From Streptomyces antibioticus (GTDB taxonomy: Bacteria; Actinomycetota; Actinomycetes; Streptomycetales; Streptomycetaceae): 64,000 bases of DNA. Location: the NCBI RefSeq assembly GCF_001514065.1, contig NZ_KQ948423.1, positions 248,001 through 312,000 on the forward strand, written 5' to 3'. The position numbers and the translations under genes are program-made. The notes under the pieces are model-generated. The model searched no databases and was not told where the DNA came from. It saw nothing but the letters and a program-made list of their open reading frames with translations. Each line of letters begins with the position of its first letter. The first letter of the stretch is position 1. Shown in pieces: positions 7,896-17,608 of this stretch.

Positions 7896-8696
7896 ATGAC
7901 GCACGCCATGCTGAAGGGGTCGAACGTCCCGCTGGATGTCACCACGGTGCGCGCCGTGGTGCGCTGGACGCCCGGGCAGGGGGTCCCGGATGTCGACGCC
8001 TCGGCGCTGCTCCTCGGCCCCGACGGCCGCGTACGTTCCGACGAGGACTTTGTCTTCTACAACCAGCCCCGGCACCCCTCCGGGAAGGTGTGGCGGCTCG
8101 GCAAGAAGCGGGTCGCCGAGGGCCTCACCGACACGATCCAGACAGATCTCTCCGGTGTCGAGCCCGGCGTCGGCCAGATTCTGCTGGTCGCATCGGCGGA
8201 CGGCGTCACGTTCGACACCGTACGCGCGCTGCGCATCCTGCTGTACGACGCCTCGGTCGCCGACGGTGAGCCGCTGGCCTACTTCGACATCAAGCCGGAG
8301 ACCGGCCGCGAGACGGCCCTGATCTGCGGGGAGCTGTACCGCCGCGGGGAGGGCTGGAAGTTCCGCGCCCTGGGCGAGGGCTACTCGGACGGTCTGAAGG
8401 GCCTGGCCAGCGATTTCGGCATCTCGGTGGACGACTCGGAGGCCGCGGAGGAGCCGGCGCCGGCCCCGGAGGCCTCCCAGCCCCTCCCCCCGGAACAGCC
8501 GACCGCGGTCCCCCAGCAGCCGTCCTACGGCTACCCGCAGACCCCTCCGGCGACCCAGCCGGCGTACGGCTACCCCCAGCCGACCAGCCAGCCGGCGTAC
8601 GGCTACCCGCAGCCGCCGGTCCCGGTACCGGCGGGCGCGACGCTGGACCCGGATTTCCGGCTGCCTCCCCAAGGCCCACAATTCATCGGGCGCTAG
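7896..8696 (+). CDS. TerD-family protein with proline-rich tail
   Basis: A 266-residue protein transcribed divergently from the Ter biosynthetic operon. Residues 1-185 are a TerD domain: DVDASALLL (calcium-binding acidic motif), DEDFVFYNQ, and the late [19 protein letters not shown] signature. The tail from about 186 is Pro/Gln/Ala-rich with three copies of a YGYPQ motif ([21 protein letters not shown]), a flexible surface-type linker. Canonical TerD proteins are about 190 residues, so the tail is an extension. TerD proteins bind Ca2+ and act in tellurite/stress phenotypes, development and membrane-linked complexes. The start ATG 7896 follows GGCAGGATG. Sharing a 197-bp divergent promoter region with the operon suggests joint control. 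Confidence 0.85.
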   Translation: MTHAMLKGSNVPLDVTTVRAVVRWTPGQGVPDVDASALLLGPDGRVRSDEDFVFYNQPRHPSGKVWRLGKKRVAEGLTDTIQTDLSGVEPGVGQILLVASADGVTFDTVRALRILLYDASVADGEPLAYFDIKPETGRETALICGELYRRGEGWKFRALGEGYSDGLKGLASDFGISVDDSEAAEEPAPAPEASQPLPPEQPTAVPQQPSYGYPQTPPATQPAYGYPQPTSQPAYGYPQPPVPVPAGATLDPDFRLPPQGPQFIGR

Positions 8697-8710
8697 GGCG
8701 ACTCACCCAG

Positions 8711-8733
8711 GGGCGCGGGGCTGTAGTGAATCT
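8711..8733. repeat. Short partial copy of the dispersed repeat family
   Basis: CAGGGGCGCGGGGCTGTA (from about 8711) matches one end, in reverse complement, of the repeat at 39753-39814. It lies in the 42-bp gap between two convergent genes and may be a decayed copy. It is too short to call alone; the match is noted because the same words recur. Confidence 0.4.
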
Positions 8734-8738
8734 GCGCC

Positions 8739-9476
8739 TCACCGCTCCGCCTTGGTCTTGTAACCCCGCCCCCACTGAAGCCCCCACCCGTACAACCGAT
8801 CCAGCTCCGCCTGGAACCCGTACACGAACTTCACCTCGCGCCGGACGATGATCTCCCCCTTCACGTTCTCGATCATCACCACCGCACACGACCGCGCCTG
8901 AGGATGCCGCTCGTCGAGGCCTATCTCGATCCGCGGCCCGTTGCTCGGATACAGCGTGACGCTCGCGTGGGTCCGGTCGAAGGCCGGCGTCTGGTCGTAG
9001 ATGTAGACGAACACCAGGATCCGCTTGATGGAGTCCCGGTGGTCGAGGTTGACGTAGACCGTCTCGCCGGACGCCGACCCGAACCGGTCGTCGCCGCTGA
9101 GCTTGACGTACGGCGGTGAGTTGACGTCCCCGAAGAGGCCGCCGAGGGGTTGTACGACGCCCTTGGAGCCGTCCGTCAGCTCGTACAGGCACCCCAGGTC
9201 GAGGTCGACGTTGACCATGCTCTGGCTGTGGCCCATGACCTCCGGCGGCTTGAGCGCCCGGAAGGGGTGCCGCAGCAGCGACTCCCGCTGGTTGCCGCCG
9301 ATGTCGGACGTCCGCATCCGCCAGGCGAGGTTGATGCGCAGATGCCCGGTCTCCGCGCCCTGCTTGGTCAGGGACACCCGGTCGTGCCGTTTGGTCAGCT
9401 CGATCGCGTTGCTCGCCGCGCTGCCCGAGTCGAACTCGACCGCGCGTCCGGGCCAGAGTCCGTCCAAGAAACCCAT
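8739..9476 (-). CDS. TerD/TerA-like tellurium-resistance-type protein
   Basis: ATG 9476 (MGFLDGLWPG) is chosen because a GGTGGGGG ribosome-binding site precedes it, giving 245 residues. The first 50 residues form a separate small N-terminal segment. The rest reads as a divergent TerD-type beta-sandwich: VNVDLDLGCLYEL (acidic Ca-binding loop), then SGETVYVNLDHRDSIKRILVFVYIY and VMIENVKGEIIVRREVKFVYGF. These are typical of TerA/TerD-like proteins that differ from canonical TerD. It stands between a convergent TerD gene and DUF475, inside the Ter locus. A role in the same membrane-associated complex is inference. Confidence 0.75.
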   Translation of the reverse strand: MGFLDGLWPGRAVEFDSGSAASNAIELTKRHDRVSLTKQGAETGHLRINLAWRMRTSDIGGNQRESLLRHPFRALKPPEVMGHSQSMVNVDLDLGCLYELTDGSKGVVQPLGGLFGDVNSPPYVKLSGDDRFGSASGETVYVNLDHRDSIKRILVFVYIYDQTPAFDRTHASVTLYPSNGPRIEIGLDERHPQARSCAVVMIENVKGEIIVRREVKFVYGFQAELDRLYGWGLQWGRGYKTKAER

Positions 9477-9592
9477 TACCGCCCCCACCTCACCGGCCGC
9501 TTCACTGCCGGCCTCATTGTCAAACACCGACGGGGCGGCGTCGAGGAGTCACCTCGATGCCGCCCCGCTCAGAGCATTCCCGCAGAGCGGTG

Positions 9593-10738
9593 TCACACCC
9601 CTGACGAGACCTCAGTCTTCTCGTCCGAGCCCGCGTTTCCCTCGGCCGCCGCGAGTGCCTTGTTGCGGCGTACGGAGGACCAGAAGGACCAGGCGATGAG
9701 GACGACGCCGACGAGGCCGGTGATGACCTCGTTGATCTCGTACTGGATGGTGACCATGAGGATCACGGCCAGCGCGCCGATCGCGTAGTGCGCGCCGTGC
9801 TCCAGGTAGACGTAGTCGTCGAGGGTGCCCTGGCGGACCAGGTAGACCGTCAGCGACCGGACGTACATGGCGCCGATGCCGAGGCCGAGGGCCATCAGGA
9901 CGATGTCGTTGGTGATGGCGAAGGCGCCGATGACACCGTCGAAGGAGAAGGACGCGTCGAGGACCTCGAGGTAGAGGAACATGAAGAACGCGGCCTGGCC
10001 GGCGAGGACGACGGCGGGCTTCTTCTTGCCCGTGCGCGCGGCCTCTTCCTCCTCCTCGTGCTCCCGCTCCTCCTCTTCCTCGAGTTTGTCCTCGAAGTAG
10101 CCGGAGAGTCCGCCGACGACCATGTACGTGATCAGACCGGCGATGCCGGAGATCAGGACGGTCTGTGCCTTGTCGACATGGGCGCCGCCGTGCTGGTGGG
10201 CGTGGGTGGCGAAGGTGAAGGCGGTGATGAGCAGGACGATCAGCGCGATGCAGACCGACAGCATGTCGACCTTGCCGAGCTTGGCGAGCGGGCGCTCGAT
10301 CCAGCGCAGCCACTGAATGTCCCGGTCCTCGAAGATGAAGTCGAGGAAGATCATCAGCAGGAACATGCCACCGAACGCGGCGATCGCCGGGTGGGCGTCG
10401 GTGACGAGTTCCTGGTACCGGTCCTTGTTGTTGAGCGCGAGGTCGACGGCCTCGATCGGACCCATGCTCGCGCTGATCGCGACGATGACGACCGGGAACA
10501 CCAGCCGCATGCCGAAGACCGCGATGAGCACACCGACGGTGAGGAAGATCTTCTGCCAGAAGGCATTCATCTTCTTCAGGATCCCGGCGTTGACCACCGC
10601 GTTGTCGAAGGACAGCGAGATCTCCAGGATCGAGAGGATCGCCACGATGCCGAAGGCCTCCCACCCCCCGTAGAAGACCGCCGCGACGAGGCCGAGCACG
10701 GTGATCGCGAACGACCAACCGAAGGTTTTCAGAACCAC
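9593..10738 (-). CDS. DUF475/TerC-superfamily integral membrane protein
   Basis: A 381-residue polytopic membrane protein starting at GTG 10738, with about 9-10 hydrophobic helices. Two internally related motifs, SLSFDNAVVNA (about residue 42) and SFSFDGVIGAF (about residue 262), carry the buried Asp residues typical of the TerC/DUF475 family. A cytoplasmic loop near residue 220 is extremely acidic (EEEEEREHEEEEE), and a His-rich loop (HAHQHGG) precedes it; both could bind metal. TerC-type proteins work with TerD in metal-ion and stress phenotypes. It is flanked by TerD-like genes on the same strand. Confidence 0.85.
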   Translation of the reverse strand: MVLKTFGWSFAITVLGLVAAVFYGGWEAFGIVAILSILEISLSFDNAVVNAGILKKMNAFWQKIFLTVGVLIAVFGMRLVFPVVIVAISASMGPIEAVDLALNNKDRYQELVTDAHPAIAAFGGMFLLMIFLDFIFEDRDIQWLRWIERPLAKLGKVDMLSVCIALIVLLITAFTFATHAHQHGGAHVDKAQTVLISGIAGLITYMVVGGLSGYFEDKLEEEEEREHEEEEEAARTGKKKPAVVLAGQAAFFMFLYLEVLDASFSFDGVIGAFAITNDIVLMALGLGIGAMYVRSLTVYLVRQGTLDDYVYLEHGAHYAIGALAVILMVTIQYEINEVITGLVGVVLIAWSFWSSVRRNKALAAAEGNAGSDEKTEVSSGV

Positions 10739-10863
10739 TGGCTACCCAATCCTTGTGTACGGGTCTCCCCCGCGCCGTACTCGGCTTTACGAAGACTTTG
10801 AAGCCGAAGTCTAGTCCCGAGCCCTTCGCCGCCCACTGGGGACCGGCTTTTGCTCATAACGCG

Positions 10864-11439
10864 TTATGAGACGTTGACCCCGAAGTCCAGGGCGATACCG
10901 CGCAGACCGGACGCGTACCCCTGTCCGACGGCCCGGAACTTCCACTCGCCGCCGTAGCGGTAGACCTCGCCGAAGATCATCGCGGTCTCGGTGGAGGCGT
11001 CCTCGGAGAGGTCGTAGCGGGCGAGTTCCTGGCCGTCGGCCTGGTTCACGACGCGAATGAAGGCGTTGCTGACCTGGCCGAAGGTCTGGCCGCGCTCGTC
11101 GGCCATGTGGATCGAGACCGGGAAGACGATCTTGTCGCACTGGGCCGGCACCTTGGAGAGGTCGATCAGGATCGACTCGTCGTCGCCGTCGCCCTCACCG
11201 GTGAGGTTGTCGCCGGTGTGCTCCACAGAGCCGTCCGGGCTCTTGAGCTGGTTGTAGAAGATGAACCACTCGTCACCCATGACCCGCCCCCCGGCGCACA
11301 GCAGCGCGCTGGCGTCGAGGTCGAAGTCGGCTCCGGTGGTGGAGCGTGCGTCCCAGCCGAGACCGACCATCACCTGGGTGAGGTTGGGTGCGGCCTTGGA
11401 CAGGGAGACGTTGCCCCCCTTGGCGAGCGTGACGCCCAT
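10864..11439 (-). CDS. terD: TerD-family calcium-binding stress protein
   Basis: A canonical-length TerD (191 residues) starting [15 protein letters not shown]. The Ca2+-binding acidic loops are visible: [10 protein letters not shown] and GDGDDESI with the downstream ENR/DER segment. The C-terminal [20 protein letters not shown] is a TerD signature. A GGGGAGGA ribosome-binding site precedes ATG 11439. It is paralogous to the next gene downstream on the map (11570-12145), with long identical runs, so this is a tandem gene duplication common to streptomycetes. The protein is cytosolic or membrane-peripheral. TerD proteins have been linked to tellurite resistance and differentiation in Streptomyces. 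Confidence 0.93.
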   Translation of the reverse strand: MGVTLAKGGNVSLSKAAPNLTQVMVGLGWDARSTTGADFDLDASALLCAGGRVMGDEWFIFYNQLKSPDGSVEHTGDNLTGEGDGDDESILIDLSKVPAQCDKIVFPVSIHMADERGQTFGQVSNAFIRVVNQADGQELARYDLSEDASTETAMIFGEVYRYGGEWKFRAVGQGYASGLRGIALDFGVNVS

Positions 11440-11569
11440 GATGCTGGTCCTCCCCGTGTGCCTTTTTTGTTGTGGTGCGCGTCCGGCGCCGCACGCAAAC
11501 CGTACGGCGCCGGATCCGGCAATGTCGTGTCCCGGAAGGTCACGACTCAGCCGTGGAACATTGCCGACG

Positions 11570-12145
11570 TCAGACGTTGACTCCGAAGTCCTGCGCGATG
11601 CCGCGCAGGCCCGAGGCGTAGCCCTGGCCGATGGCGCGGAACTTCCACTCCGCGCCGTGCCGGTACAGCTCGCCGAAGACCATGGCGGTCTCGGTGGAGG
11701 CGTCCTCGGAGAGGTCGTAGCGGGCGATCTCCGCCTCGCCCGCCTGGTTCACGACGCGGATGAACGCGTTGCGGACCTGGCCGAAGGACTGCTGGCGGTT
11801 CTCGGCGTCGTAGATCGAGACCGGGAACACGATCTTCTCGATGTCGGCCGGGACGGCCGCGAGGTTGACCTTGATCTGCTCGTCGTCGCCCTCGCCCTCA
11901 CCGGTGATGTTGTCGCCGGTGTGCTCGACGGAGCCGTCGGGGCTCTTGAGGTTGTTGAAGAAGACGAAGTTGGCGTCGCTGCTGACCTTGCCCGAGCTGT
12001 TCAGCAGCAGCGCGCTGGCGTCGAGGTCGAAGTCCGTGCCGGTCGTGGTGCGGACGTCCCACCCCAGACCGACGATGACCGCGGTCAGGCCGGGGGCCTC
12101 CTTGGTCAGCGATACGTTGCCGCCCTTGCTGAGGCTGACTCCCAC
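11570..12145 (-). CDS. terD: TerD-family calcium-binding stress protein (paralogue)
   Basis: A second canonical TerD of 191 residues ([19 protein letters not shown]) starting at GTG 12145 behind GGAGGA. It shares the [10 protein letters not shown] and [10 protein letters not shown] calcium loops and the [20 protein letters not shown] end with its neighbour. The 130-bp gap between the two genes is enough for a separate promoter, so they need not be one transcript. Small differences in the acidic loop and mid-domain suggest they have diverged in metal affinity or partner rather than being redundant, but that is inference. Confidence 0.93.
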   Translation of the reverse strand: MGVSLSKGGNVSLTKEAPGLTAVIVGLGWDVRTTTGTDFDLDASALLLNSSGKVSSDANFVFFNNLKSPDGSVEHTGDNITGEGEGDDEQIKVNLAAVPADIEKIVFPVSIYDAENRQQSFGQVRNAFIRVVNQAGEAEIARYDLSEDASTETAMVFGELYRHGAEWKFRAIGQGYASGLRGIAQDFGVNV

Positions 12146-12258
12146 GAGTCCTCCATTGGTGTCCAGGGGCGGGGAGCCCCGCCATGCGTTTGGTACCGGA
12201 TCAACGACTCGATCCTAGTGACGGGTTCCCGCCCTACGCAGGGCTTGGAACCGAAGAA

Positions 12259-12717
12259 TCACAGGGTGTCGAGCGCCTTCACGTACTCGTTCAGGTCACG
12301 GGCGTCGGGCAGCGCGTTGACGACGGTCCAGCGGACCACGCCCTCCTTGTCGATGACGAAGGTGCCGCGCACCGCGCAGCCCTTGTCCTCGGCGAAGACG
12401 CCGTAGGCGCGGGAGACCTCGCCGTGCGGCCAGAAGTCGCTCAGCAGCGGGTACTCCAGACCCTCCTGCTCGGCGAAGACGCGCAGGGTGTGGATGGAGT
12501 CGTTGGAGACGGCGAGCAGCTGGGTGTCCCGGTCGGAGAACTGCGGCAGGTTGTCGCGCAGCTCGCAGAGCTCGCCGGTGCACACCCCGGTGAAGGCGAA
12601 GGGGTAGAAGAGCAGGACGACGTTCTTGCTGCCGCGGAAGTCCGACAGCCGCACGGTCGCACCGTGGTTGTCCTTGAGCTCGAAGTCGGGGGCCTTTTCG
12701 CCGACCTGGATCGCCAT
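12259..12717 (-). CDS. AhpE-like 1-Cys peroxiredoxin
   Basis: ATG 12717 ([12 protein letters not shown]) with an AAAGGGA site gives 152 residues, the usual length for actinobacterial AhpE. The peroxidatic Cys is in the motif FTGVCTGEL (about residue 45), and the surrounding PFAFTGVCT matches the PxxxT/SxxC active-site signature. A second Cys (ELCEL) follows five residues later, and a third is near the middle (KGCAV). It reduces peroxides in the cytosol using mycoredoxin or thioredoxin. It sits between the Ter genes and DUF3052, on the same strand as both. Confidence 0.88.
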   Translation of the reverse strand: MAIQVGEKAPDFELKDNHGATVRLSDFRGSKNVVLLFYPFAFTGVCTGELCELRDNLPQFSDRDTQLLAVSNDSIHTLRVFAEQEGLEYPLLSDFWPHGEVSRAYGVFAEDKGCAVRGTFVIDKEGVVRWTVVNALPDARDLNEYVKALDTL

Positions 12718-12841
12718 CGTCGTGAATCCCTTTCGGTGGGACTGTTCGGGTGAGACCCACCCTACGCAGCGATCACGACAGGCCGAAGGACGGGCCGAGC
12801 ACACTGCGTGGCTCAGCCCGTCCGGTACTACCGGGCGGAGG

Positions 12842-13279
12842 TCACCGCTTCGACTTGGCGCCCTTCGGGGTCACCAGACGGCTGCCGCTCCAGTCCTTGC
12901 CGACGCTGACGCTCTTGGAGGCGGAGAGCCCCGCCGTCGTCGCGGCTTCGGAGATGTCGCTGGGCTCGACGTAGCCGTCGCGGCCGGTCTTCGGCGTCAG
13001 CAGCAGGATCGAGCCACCCTCCTCGATGTACGTGGTGGCGTCCACCAGTACGTCGGTGAGGTCGCCGTCCTCGTCGCGGAACCACAGCACCACGGCGTCG
13101 GCGACGTCGTCGTACTCCTCGTCCATCAGCTCGCCGCCGATGACTTCCTCAATGGCCTCGCGGAGCTCCTGGTCGACGTCGTCGTCGTAGCCGATCTCCT
13201 GGACCACCTGCTCGGGCTGGAACCCCAGCCTTGCGGCAGGGTTCGTCCGCTCCTCCGCGTGGTCCGCGGTCGCGCTCAC
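12842..13279 (-). CDS. DUF3052 family protein
   Basis: GTG 13279 is chosen because a perfect AGGAGG (13286-13291) stands six bases upstream, giving 145 residues. The protein is acidic and soluble with [18 protein letters not shown] near its start and [16 protein letters not shown] in the middle, both hallmarks of the actinobacterial DUF3052 family. No enzyme motif is known. The gene is next to, and divergent from, aceE, a conserved arrangement in Streptomyces. A role near central metabolism is a guess from position only. Confidence 0.85.
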   Translation of the reverse strand: MSATADHAEERTNPAARLGFQPEQVVQEIGYDDDVDQELREAIEEVIGGELMDEEYDDVADAVVLWFRDEDGDLTDVLVDATTYIEEGGSILLLTPKTGRDGYVEPSDISEAATTAGLSASKSVSVGKDWSGSRLVTPKGAKSKR

Positions 13280-13621
13280 GGGTTGCCTCCTGATCATGTC
13301 TTCGGGAATAACTCAGCCACGCGCGTGCGCGAAGCATTGGCCGTAGTCCACACGGGCGGGGCGGATCGCGCAAGTACCCGGCCGTTCAGACCGCCGAAAC
13401 GGTGACGTTCCGGAACGTGTCACCGCAACTCCACGCACATCATCATGGCTCCACGGTGACTCACGCCACACGTTTCTGCCCCCTATGTGCGTTTGAGAAC
13501 CATACCCGGAGACAGACCTCTGGTTACCCCACAGTAGAGATGACGTTTGGCGCCCCGAGGTACACGATGGGGAGCGGTGCAGACATACAGAAATACGGCC
13601 CTCTGACAGGTAAGGAACAGC
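13280..13621. other. Divergent intergenic region between DUF3052 and aceE
   Basis: This 342-bp gap must hold the promoters for both divergent genes. It is less GC-rich than the flanking genes, with several candidate words (TTGAGA at 13493, CAGTAGAGAT near 13532), but no pair with good -10/-35 spacing stands out. I see no RNA gene, riboswitch fold or repeat. Small open frames here look like chance. Confidence 0.6.
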
Positions 13622-16354
13622 GTGGCTTCCGGATCCGATCGCAACCCGATCATCATTGGCGGCCTTCCGAGTCAGGTTCCTGACTTCGATCCCGAGGAAA
13701 CCCAGGAGTGGCTCGACTCCCTCGACGCCGCCGTCGACGAGCGCGGCCGGGAGCGGGCCCGCTATCTGATGCTGCGGCTGATCGAGCGGGCCCGCGAGAA
13801 GCGCGTGGCCGTGCCCGAGATGCGCAGCACGGACTACGTCAACACGATCGCCACCAAGGACGAGCCGTTCTTCCCCGGCAACGAGGAGATCGAGCGCAAG
13901 ATCCTCAACGCGACCCGCTGGAACGCCGCGGTGATGGTGTCCAGGGCCCAGCGGCCCGGCATCGGCGTCGGCGGCCACATCGCCACGTTCGCCTCCTCGG
14001 CCTCGCTGTACGACGTGGGCTTCAACCACTTCTTCCGCGGCAAGGACGAGGGCGACGGCGGCGACCAGGTCTTCTTCCAGGGCCACGCCTCCCCGGGCAT
14101 CTACGCCCGCGCGTACCTGCTGGACCGCCTCAGCGAGCAGAACCTCGACGCGTTCCGCCAGGAGAAGTCCAAGGCTCCGTACGGTCTGTCGAGCTACCCT
14201 CACCCGCGCCTCATGCCGGACTTCTGGGAGTTCCCGACCGTGTCCATGGGCCTCGGCCCGATCGGCGCGATCTACCAGGCGCGGATGAACCGGTACATGC
14301 ACGCGCGCGGGATCGCCGACACGTCGAAGTCGCATGTGTGGGCGTTCCTCGGGGACGGCGAGATGGACGAGCCGGAGTCGCTCGGCCAGCTGACCATCGC
14401 CGCCCGTGAGGGCCTGGACAACCTGACCTTCGTCGTCAACTGCAACCTCCAGCGCCTGGACGGGCCGGTGCGCGGCAACGGCAAGGTCATCCAGGAGCTG
14501 GAGTCCGTCTTCCGCGGCGCCGGCTGGAACGTCATCAAGCTGGTCTGGGACCGCTCCTGGGACCCGCTGCTGGCCCGGGACCGCGACGGGGTGCTGGTCA
14601 ACCGGATGAACACCACTCCGGACGGCCAGTACCAGACGTACGCCACCGAGTCCGGCGCGTACATCCGCGAGCACTTCTTCGGGGACGACCACCGGCTGCG
14701 CGCGATGGTCGAGAACATGACCGACGACCAGATCCTGCACCTGGGCCGCGGCGGTCACGACCACAAGAAGATCTTCGCGGCGTTCGCGGCGGCCAAGGCG
14801 CACAAGGGCCAGCCGACGGTGATCCTCGCCAAGACGGTCAAGGGCTGGACGCTGGGCCCGAACTTCGAGGGCCGCAACGCGACGCACCAGATGAAGAAGC
14901 TGACGGTCGACGACCTCAAGGGCTTCCGCGACCGGCTGCACCTGCCGATCTCCGACAAGGAGCTGGAGTCCGGCGCGCCGCCGTACTTCCACCCGGGCCG
15001 GGACTCGGAGGAGATCCAGTACATGCACGACCGCCGCAAGGGACTCGGCGGTTACGTCCCCACGCGCGTGGTGCGCGCCAAGCCGCTCGCGCTGCCGGAC
15101 GACAAGACGTACGCGACGGTGAAGAAGGGTTCGGGTCATCAGTCCATCGCGACGACGATGGCCTTTGTCCGGCTCCTCAAGGACCTCATGCGGGACAAGG
15201 AGCTCGGCAAGCGGTTCGTGCTGATCGCGCCGGACGAGTACCGCACGTTCGGCATGGACTCGTTCTTCCCGAGTGCGAAGATCTACAACCCGCTGGGCCA
15301 GCAGTACGAGTCGGTGGACCGCGATCTGCTGCTCGCGTACAAGGAGTCGCCGACCGGCCAGATGCTGCACGACGGCATCTCGGAGGCGGGCTGCACGGCC
15401 TCGCTGATCGCGGCGGGCTCGGCGTACGCGACGCACGGCGAGCCCCTGATCCCGGTCTATGTCTTCTACTCGATGTTCGGTTTCCAGCGCACCGGCGACC
15501 AGTTCTGGCAGATGTCCGACCAGTTGGCGCGCGGTTTCGTGCTGGGTGCGACCGCGGGTCGTACGACGCTGACCGGTGAGGGTCTGCAGCACGCGGACGG
15601 CCACTCGCAGCTGCTGGCTTCCACCAACCCCGGCTGTGTGGCGTACGACCCGGCGTACGGGTTCGAGATCGCGCACATCGTGCAGGACGGTCTGCGCCGG
15701 ATGTACGGCCCCGAGGCCGAGGACGTCTTCTACTACCTCACCGTCTACAACGAGCCGATCCAGCACCCGGCCGAGCCGGAGAACGTGGACGTCGAGGGCA
15801 TCCTCAAGGGCATCCACCGCTACAGCGAGGGCACTTCGGGCTCCGTCCCGGCGCAGATCCTCGCGTCCGGTGTCGCGGTGCCGTGGGCTATCGAGGCGCA
15901 GAAGATCCTCGCCGAGGAGTGGAACGTCAAGGCGGACGTCTGGTCGGCGACCTCCTGGAACGAGCTGCGGCGCGAGGCGGTCGACGTCGAGCGGCACAAC
16001 CTGCTGCACCCCGAGGAGGAGCAGCGGGTGCCGTACGTGACGCGGAAGCTGTCGGGTGCGCAGGGGCCGTTCGTGGCCGTGTCCGACTGGATGCGGGCGG
16101 TGCCGGACCAGATCGCTCGGTGGGTGCCGGGCACGTACCAGTCGCTGGGCGCGGACGGGTTCGGCTTCGCGGACACCCGTGGCGCGGCCCGGCGCTTCTT
16201 CCACATCGACGCGCAGTCGATCGTGGTGGGCGTGCTGACGGAGCTGGCGAAGGAGGGCAAGGTCGACCGCTCGGCGCTGAAGCAGGCGATCGACCGCTAC
16301 CAGCTCCTGGACGTGGCGGCGGCCGATCCGGGCGCGGCGGGCGGCGACGCGTAG
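13622..16354 (+). CDS. aceE: Pyruvate dehydrogenase E1 component, homodimeric type
   Basis: A 910-residue thiamine diphosphate enzyme that decarboxylates pyruvate and acetylates the E2 lipoyl domain, feeding acetyl-CoA to the TCA cycle and fatty-acid synthesis. The TPP/Mg motif is GDGEMDE (about residue 245) through VVNCN about 30 residues later. The N-terminal [16 protein letters not shown] and the [20 protein letters not shown] stretch are typical of the homodimeric AceE family rather than the alpha/beta type. Length matches the family (about 890-915). The start is GTG 13622 with AAGGAA upstream. It is transcribed alone; E2 and E3 are not in the window. Confidence 0.96.
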   Translation: MASGSDRNPIIIGGLPSQVPDFDPEETQEWLDSLDAAVDERGRERARYLMLRLIERAREKRVAVPEMRSTDYVNTIATKDEPFFPGNEEIERKILNATRWNAAVMVSRAQRPGIGVGGHIATFASSASLYDVGFNHFFRGKDEGDGGDQVFFQGHASPGIYARAYLLDRLSEQNLDAFRQEKSKAPYGLSSYPHPRLMPDFWEFPTVSMGLGPIGAIYQARMNRYMHARGIADTSKSHVWAFLGDGEMDEPESLGQLTIAAREGLDNLTFVVNCNLQRLDGPVRGNGKVIQELESVFRGAGWNVIKLVWDRSWDPLLARDRDGVLVNRMNTTPDGQYQTYATESGAYIREHFFGDDHRLRAMVENMTDDQILHLGRGGHDHKKIFAAFAAAKAHKGQPTVILAKTVKGWTLGPNFEGRNATHQMKKLTVDDLKGFRDRLHLPISDKELESGAPPYFHPGRDSEEIQYMHDRRKGLGGYVPTRVVRAKPLALPDDKTYATVKKGSGHQSIATTMAFVRLLKDLMRDKELGKRFVLIAPDEYRTFGMDSFFPSAKIYNPLGQQYESVDRDLLLAYKESPTGQMLHDGISEAGCTASLIAAGSAYATHGEPLIPVYVFYSMFGFQRTGDQFWQMSDQLARGFVLGATAGRTTLTGEGLQHADGHSQLLASTNPGCVAYDPAYGFEIAHIVQDGLRRMYGPEAEDVFYYLTVYNEPIQHPAEPENVDVEGILKGIHRYSEGTSGSVPAQILASGVAVPWAIEAQKILAEEWNVKADVWSATSWNELRREAVDVERHNLLHPEEEQRVPYVTRKLSGAQGPFVAVSDWMRAVPDQIARWVPGTYQSLGADGFGFADTRGAARRFFHIDAQSIVVGVLTELAKEGKVDRSALKQAIDRYQLLDVAAADPGAAGGDA

Positions 16355-16440
16355 CGCTGTTGCGCGCCTGTGCATCGGTGCGTTGAGGGCGGTGGGCCGT
16401 ACCGGCTCCACCGCCCTTACTGTTTCTTTACGATGCGGTC

Positions 16441-17178
16441 ATGAAGCAAGAATCGGCGCAGGTCCGTTGGGAACACCTGACCCAGCGGCCCCTGATGGCG
16501 CTCGCGGTGCTGTTCGCCGTCGCCTATGCCGTGCCGATCGTGGACGACACGGCCGGCCATGAGCTGACGGCCCTGTGCACGGGTGTCGAGTGGGTGGTGT
16601 GGGGGGCGTTCGCCGTCGACTACGTCGTACGGCTGTCGGTCTCGCGGGACCGTAGGGAGTTCGTACGACGACACTGGCTCGACCTCGGGGCGGTGGTCCT
16701 GCCCCTCCTCCAGCCGCTGCGGTTGCTGCGGCTCGTCGCCACGCTGCTGCTGGTGCAGCGCAGGGCGCGGATGGCCTCGCAGATCCGGCTGACGACGTAT
16801 GTCGCGGGGGCGGTGGTCGGCCTGCTGATGTTCGGTTCCCTGGCCGTCCTCTCGGTGGAGCGGGACTCACCGGACGGGAACATCCGCACGCTGGGTGACG
16901 CGGTGTGGTGGTCGTTCACAACGATGACGACGGTGGGGTACGGCGACCACGCCCCGACGACCGGCCTGGGCCGGGTGATCGCGGTCGGCCTGATGCTCTC
17001 CGGCATCGCCCTGCTCGGTGTGGTCACCGCGAACATCGCCGCGTGGTTCATCGCCCGCTTCGAGAAGGACGACGTGGAGGAACGCCGCCAGACGGAGGCG
17101 ATCATGGCTTTGACGGAGGAGGTACGGGCGCTGCGCGCGCAGGTCGCGGAGTTGCAGCAGCAGTCCGTCAGACCGTGA
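16441..17178 (+). CDS. Voltage-gated-type potassium channel
   Basis: A 245-residue polytopic membrane protein with the K+ selectivity filter TTVGYGD at residues 163-169. Six hydrophobic segments fit S1-S6: S1 near 18-34, and a basic S4-like segment at 92-110 (LRLLRLVATLLLVQRRAR) with Arg every three to four residues. The pore helix reads AVWWSFTTMT just before the filter. A C-terminal coiled coil (about 205-240) likely assembles the tetramer. This is the architecture of prokaryotic Kv-type channels such as KvAP. A terminator-like hairpin follows the stop. Confidence 0.93.
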   Translation: MKQESAQVRWEHLTQRPLMALAVLFAVAYAVPIVDDTAGHELTALCTGVEWVVWGAFAVDYVVRLSVSRDRREFVRRHWLDLGAVVLPLLQPLRLLRLVATLLLVQRRARMASQIRLTTYVAGAVVGLLMFGSLAVLSVERDSPDGNIRTLGDAVWWSFTTMTTVGYGDHAPTTGLGRVIAVGLMLSGIALLGVVTANIAAWFIARFEKDDVEERRQTEAIMALTEEVRALRAQVAELQQQSVRP

Positions 17179-17181
17179 GGC

Positions 17182-17210
17182 GGGCCCCCGGCTCATCGTG
17201 CCAGGGGCCC
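17182..17210. terminator. Bidirectional terminator after the channel gene
   Basis: GGGCCCC (17182-17188) pairs with GGGGCCC (17204-17210), with an inner GGC/GCC pair, making a compact hairpin between convergent genes. A near-identical copy is at 17561-17589, because the hairpin was carried along in the tandem duplication. Confidence 0.75.
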
Positions 17211-17230
17211 TTCCCTCACTCCCCCCGGCG

Positions 17231-17523
17231 CTAGAACATGCCGTTCCCCGGGGAAGCCGCTCCTGCCAGCCAGATGACTGCCAAGAGCGTGTCAATGGCG
17301 CCCAATACGAAGGCGACCAGAGCCGTCACCGGACGCGAACGCGACCACGTGCGGCCCATTGCCAGCCACCCGCACACGATCGCGACCGGGCCGAGGATGA
17401 TCCCCAGCACAAAGAAGCCCGCGACCGCGCAGATACTGCCTCTCTGGGGGACACCCCCAGACCCCCGGCGATGATTCCGAGCGTCGCGCGATCCGGCCCG
17501 GTCCATGACCACCAGCCCGGCAT
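17231..17523 (-). pseudogene. Frameshifted duplicate of a small two-TM membrane protein gene
   Basis: This is the disrupted copy of the duplicated gene. The intact copy reads PDRATLGIIGVICAVAGF; here the frame reads PDRATLGII and then runs into a replaced segment that adds a net 29 nt. That puts the first part out of frame with the downstream CAVAGFFVLGIILGP, which continues intact to the stop at 17231. A fallback ATG at 17512 could still express a 93-residue protein with an unrelated N-terminus. So it is either a pseudogene or a newly started gene. The C-terminal two-helix part is unchanged. Confidence 0.75.
17433..17470. repeat. Short palindromic repeat insertion
   Basis: This 38-nt segment contains the perfect palindrome CTGGGGGACACCCCCAG (17444-17460) followed by ACCCCCGG. 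The duplicate copy has only 9 nt at the same place. From memory, words of the type GGGGGTGTCCCCC flanked by CCAGACCCCC are abundant between genes in Streptomyces genomes, so this looks like insertion or replacement by a member of that dispersed family. Confidence 0.7.
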
Positions 17524-17608
17524 GGGCCAGGAGGACTCACGAACGCGTGCGGAGACGGGCGGGCCCCCGGCTCATCGCGCCAGGGGCCCTTCCCTCACTC
17601 CCCCCGGC

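Noticed and set aside
8464-8640. Repeats of about 33-36 bp, CRISPR-like spacing at first sight
   Set aside because: They are codons for YGYPQ motifs in the TerD tail, vary in spacing and have no unique spacers or cas genes.
13313-16411. A 1032-codon minus-strand frame antisense to aceE
   Set aside because: It mirrors aceE, an unmistakable enzyme gene, and its translation is Arg/Val/Asp-rich without motifs. It is a codon-bias shadow.
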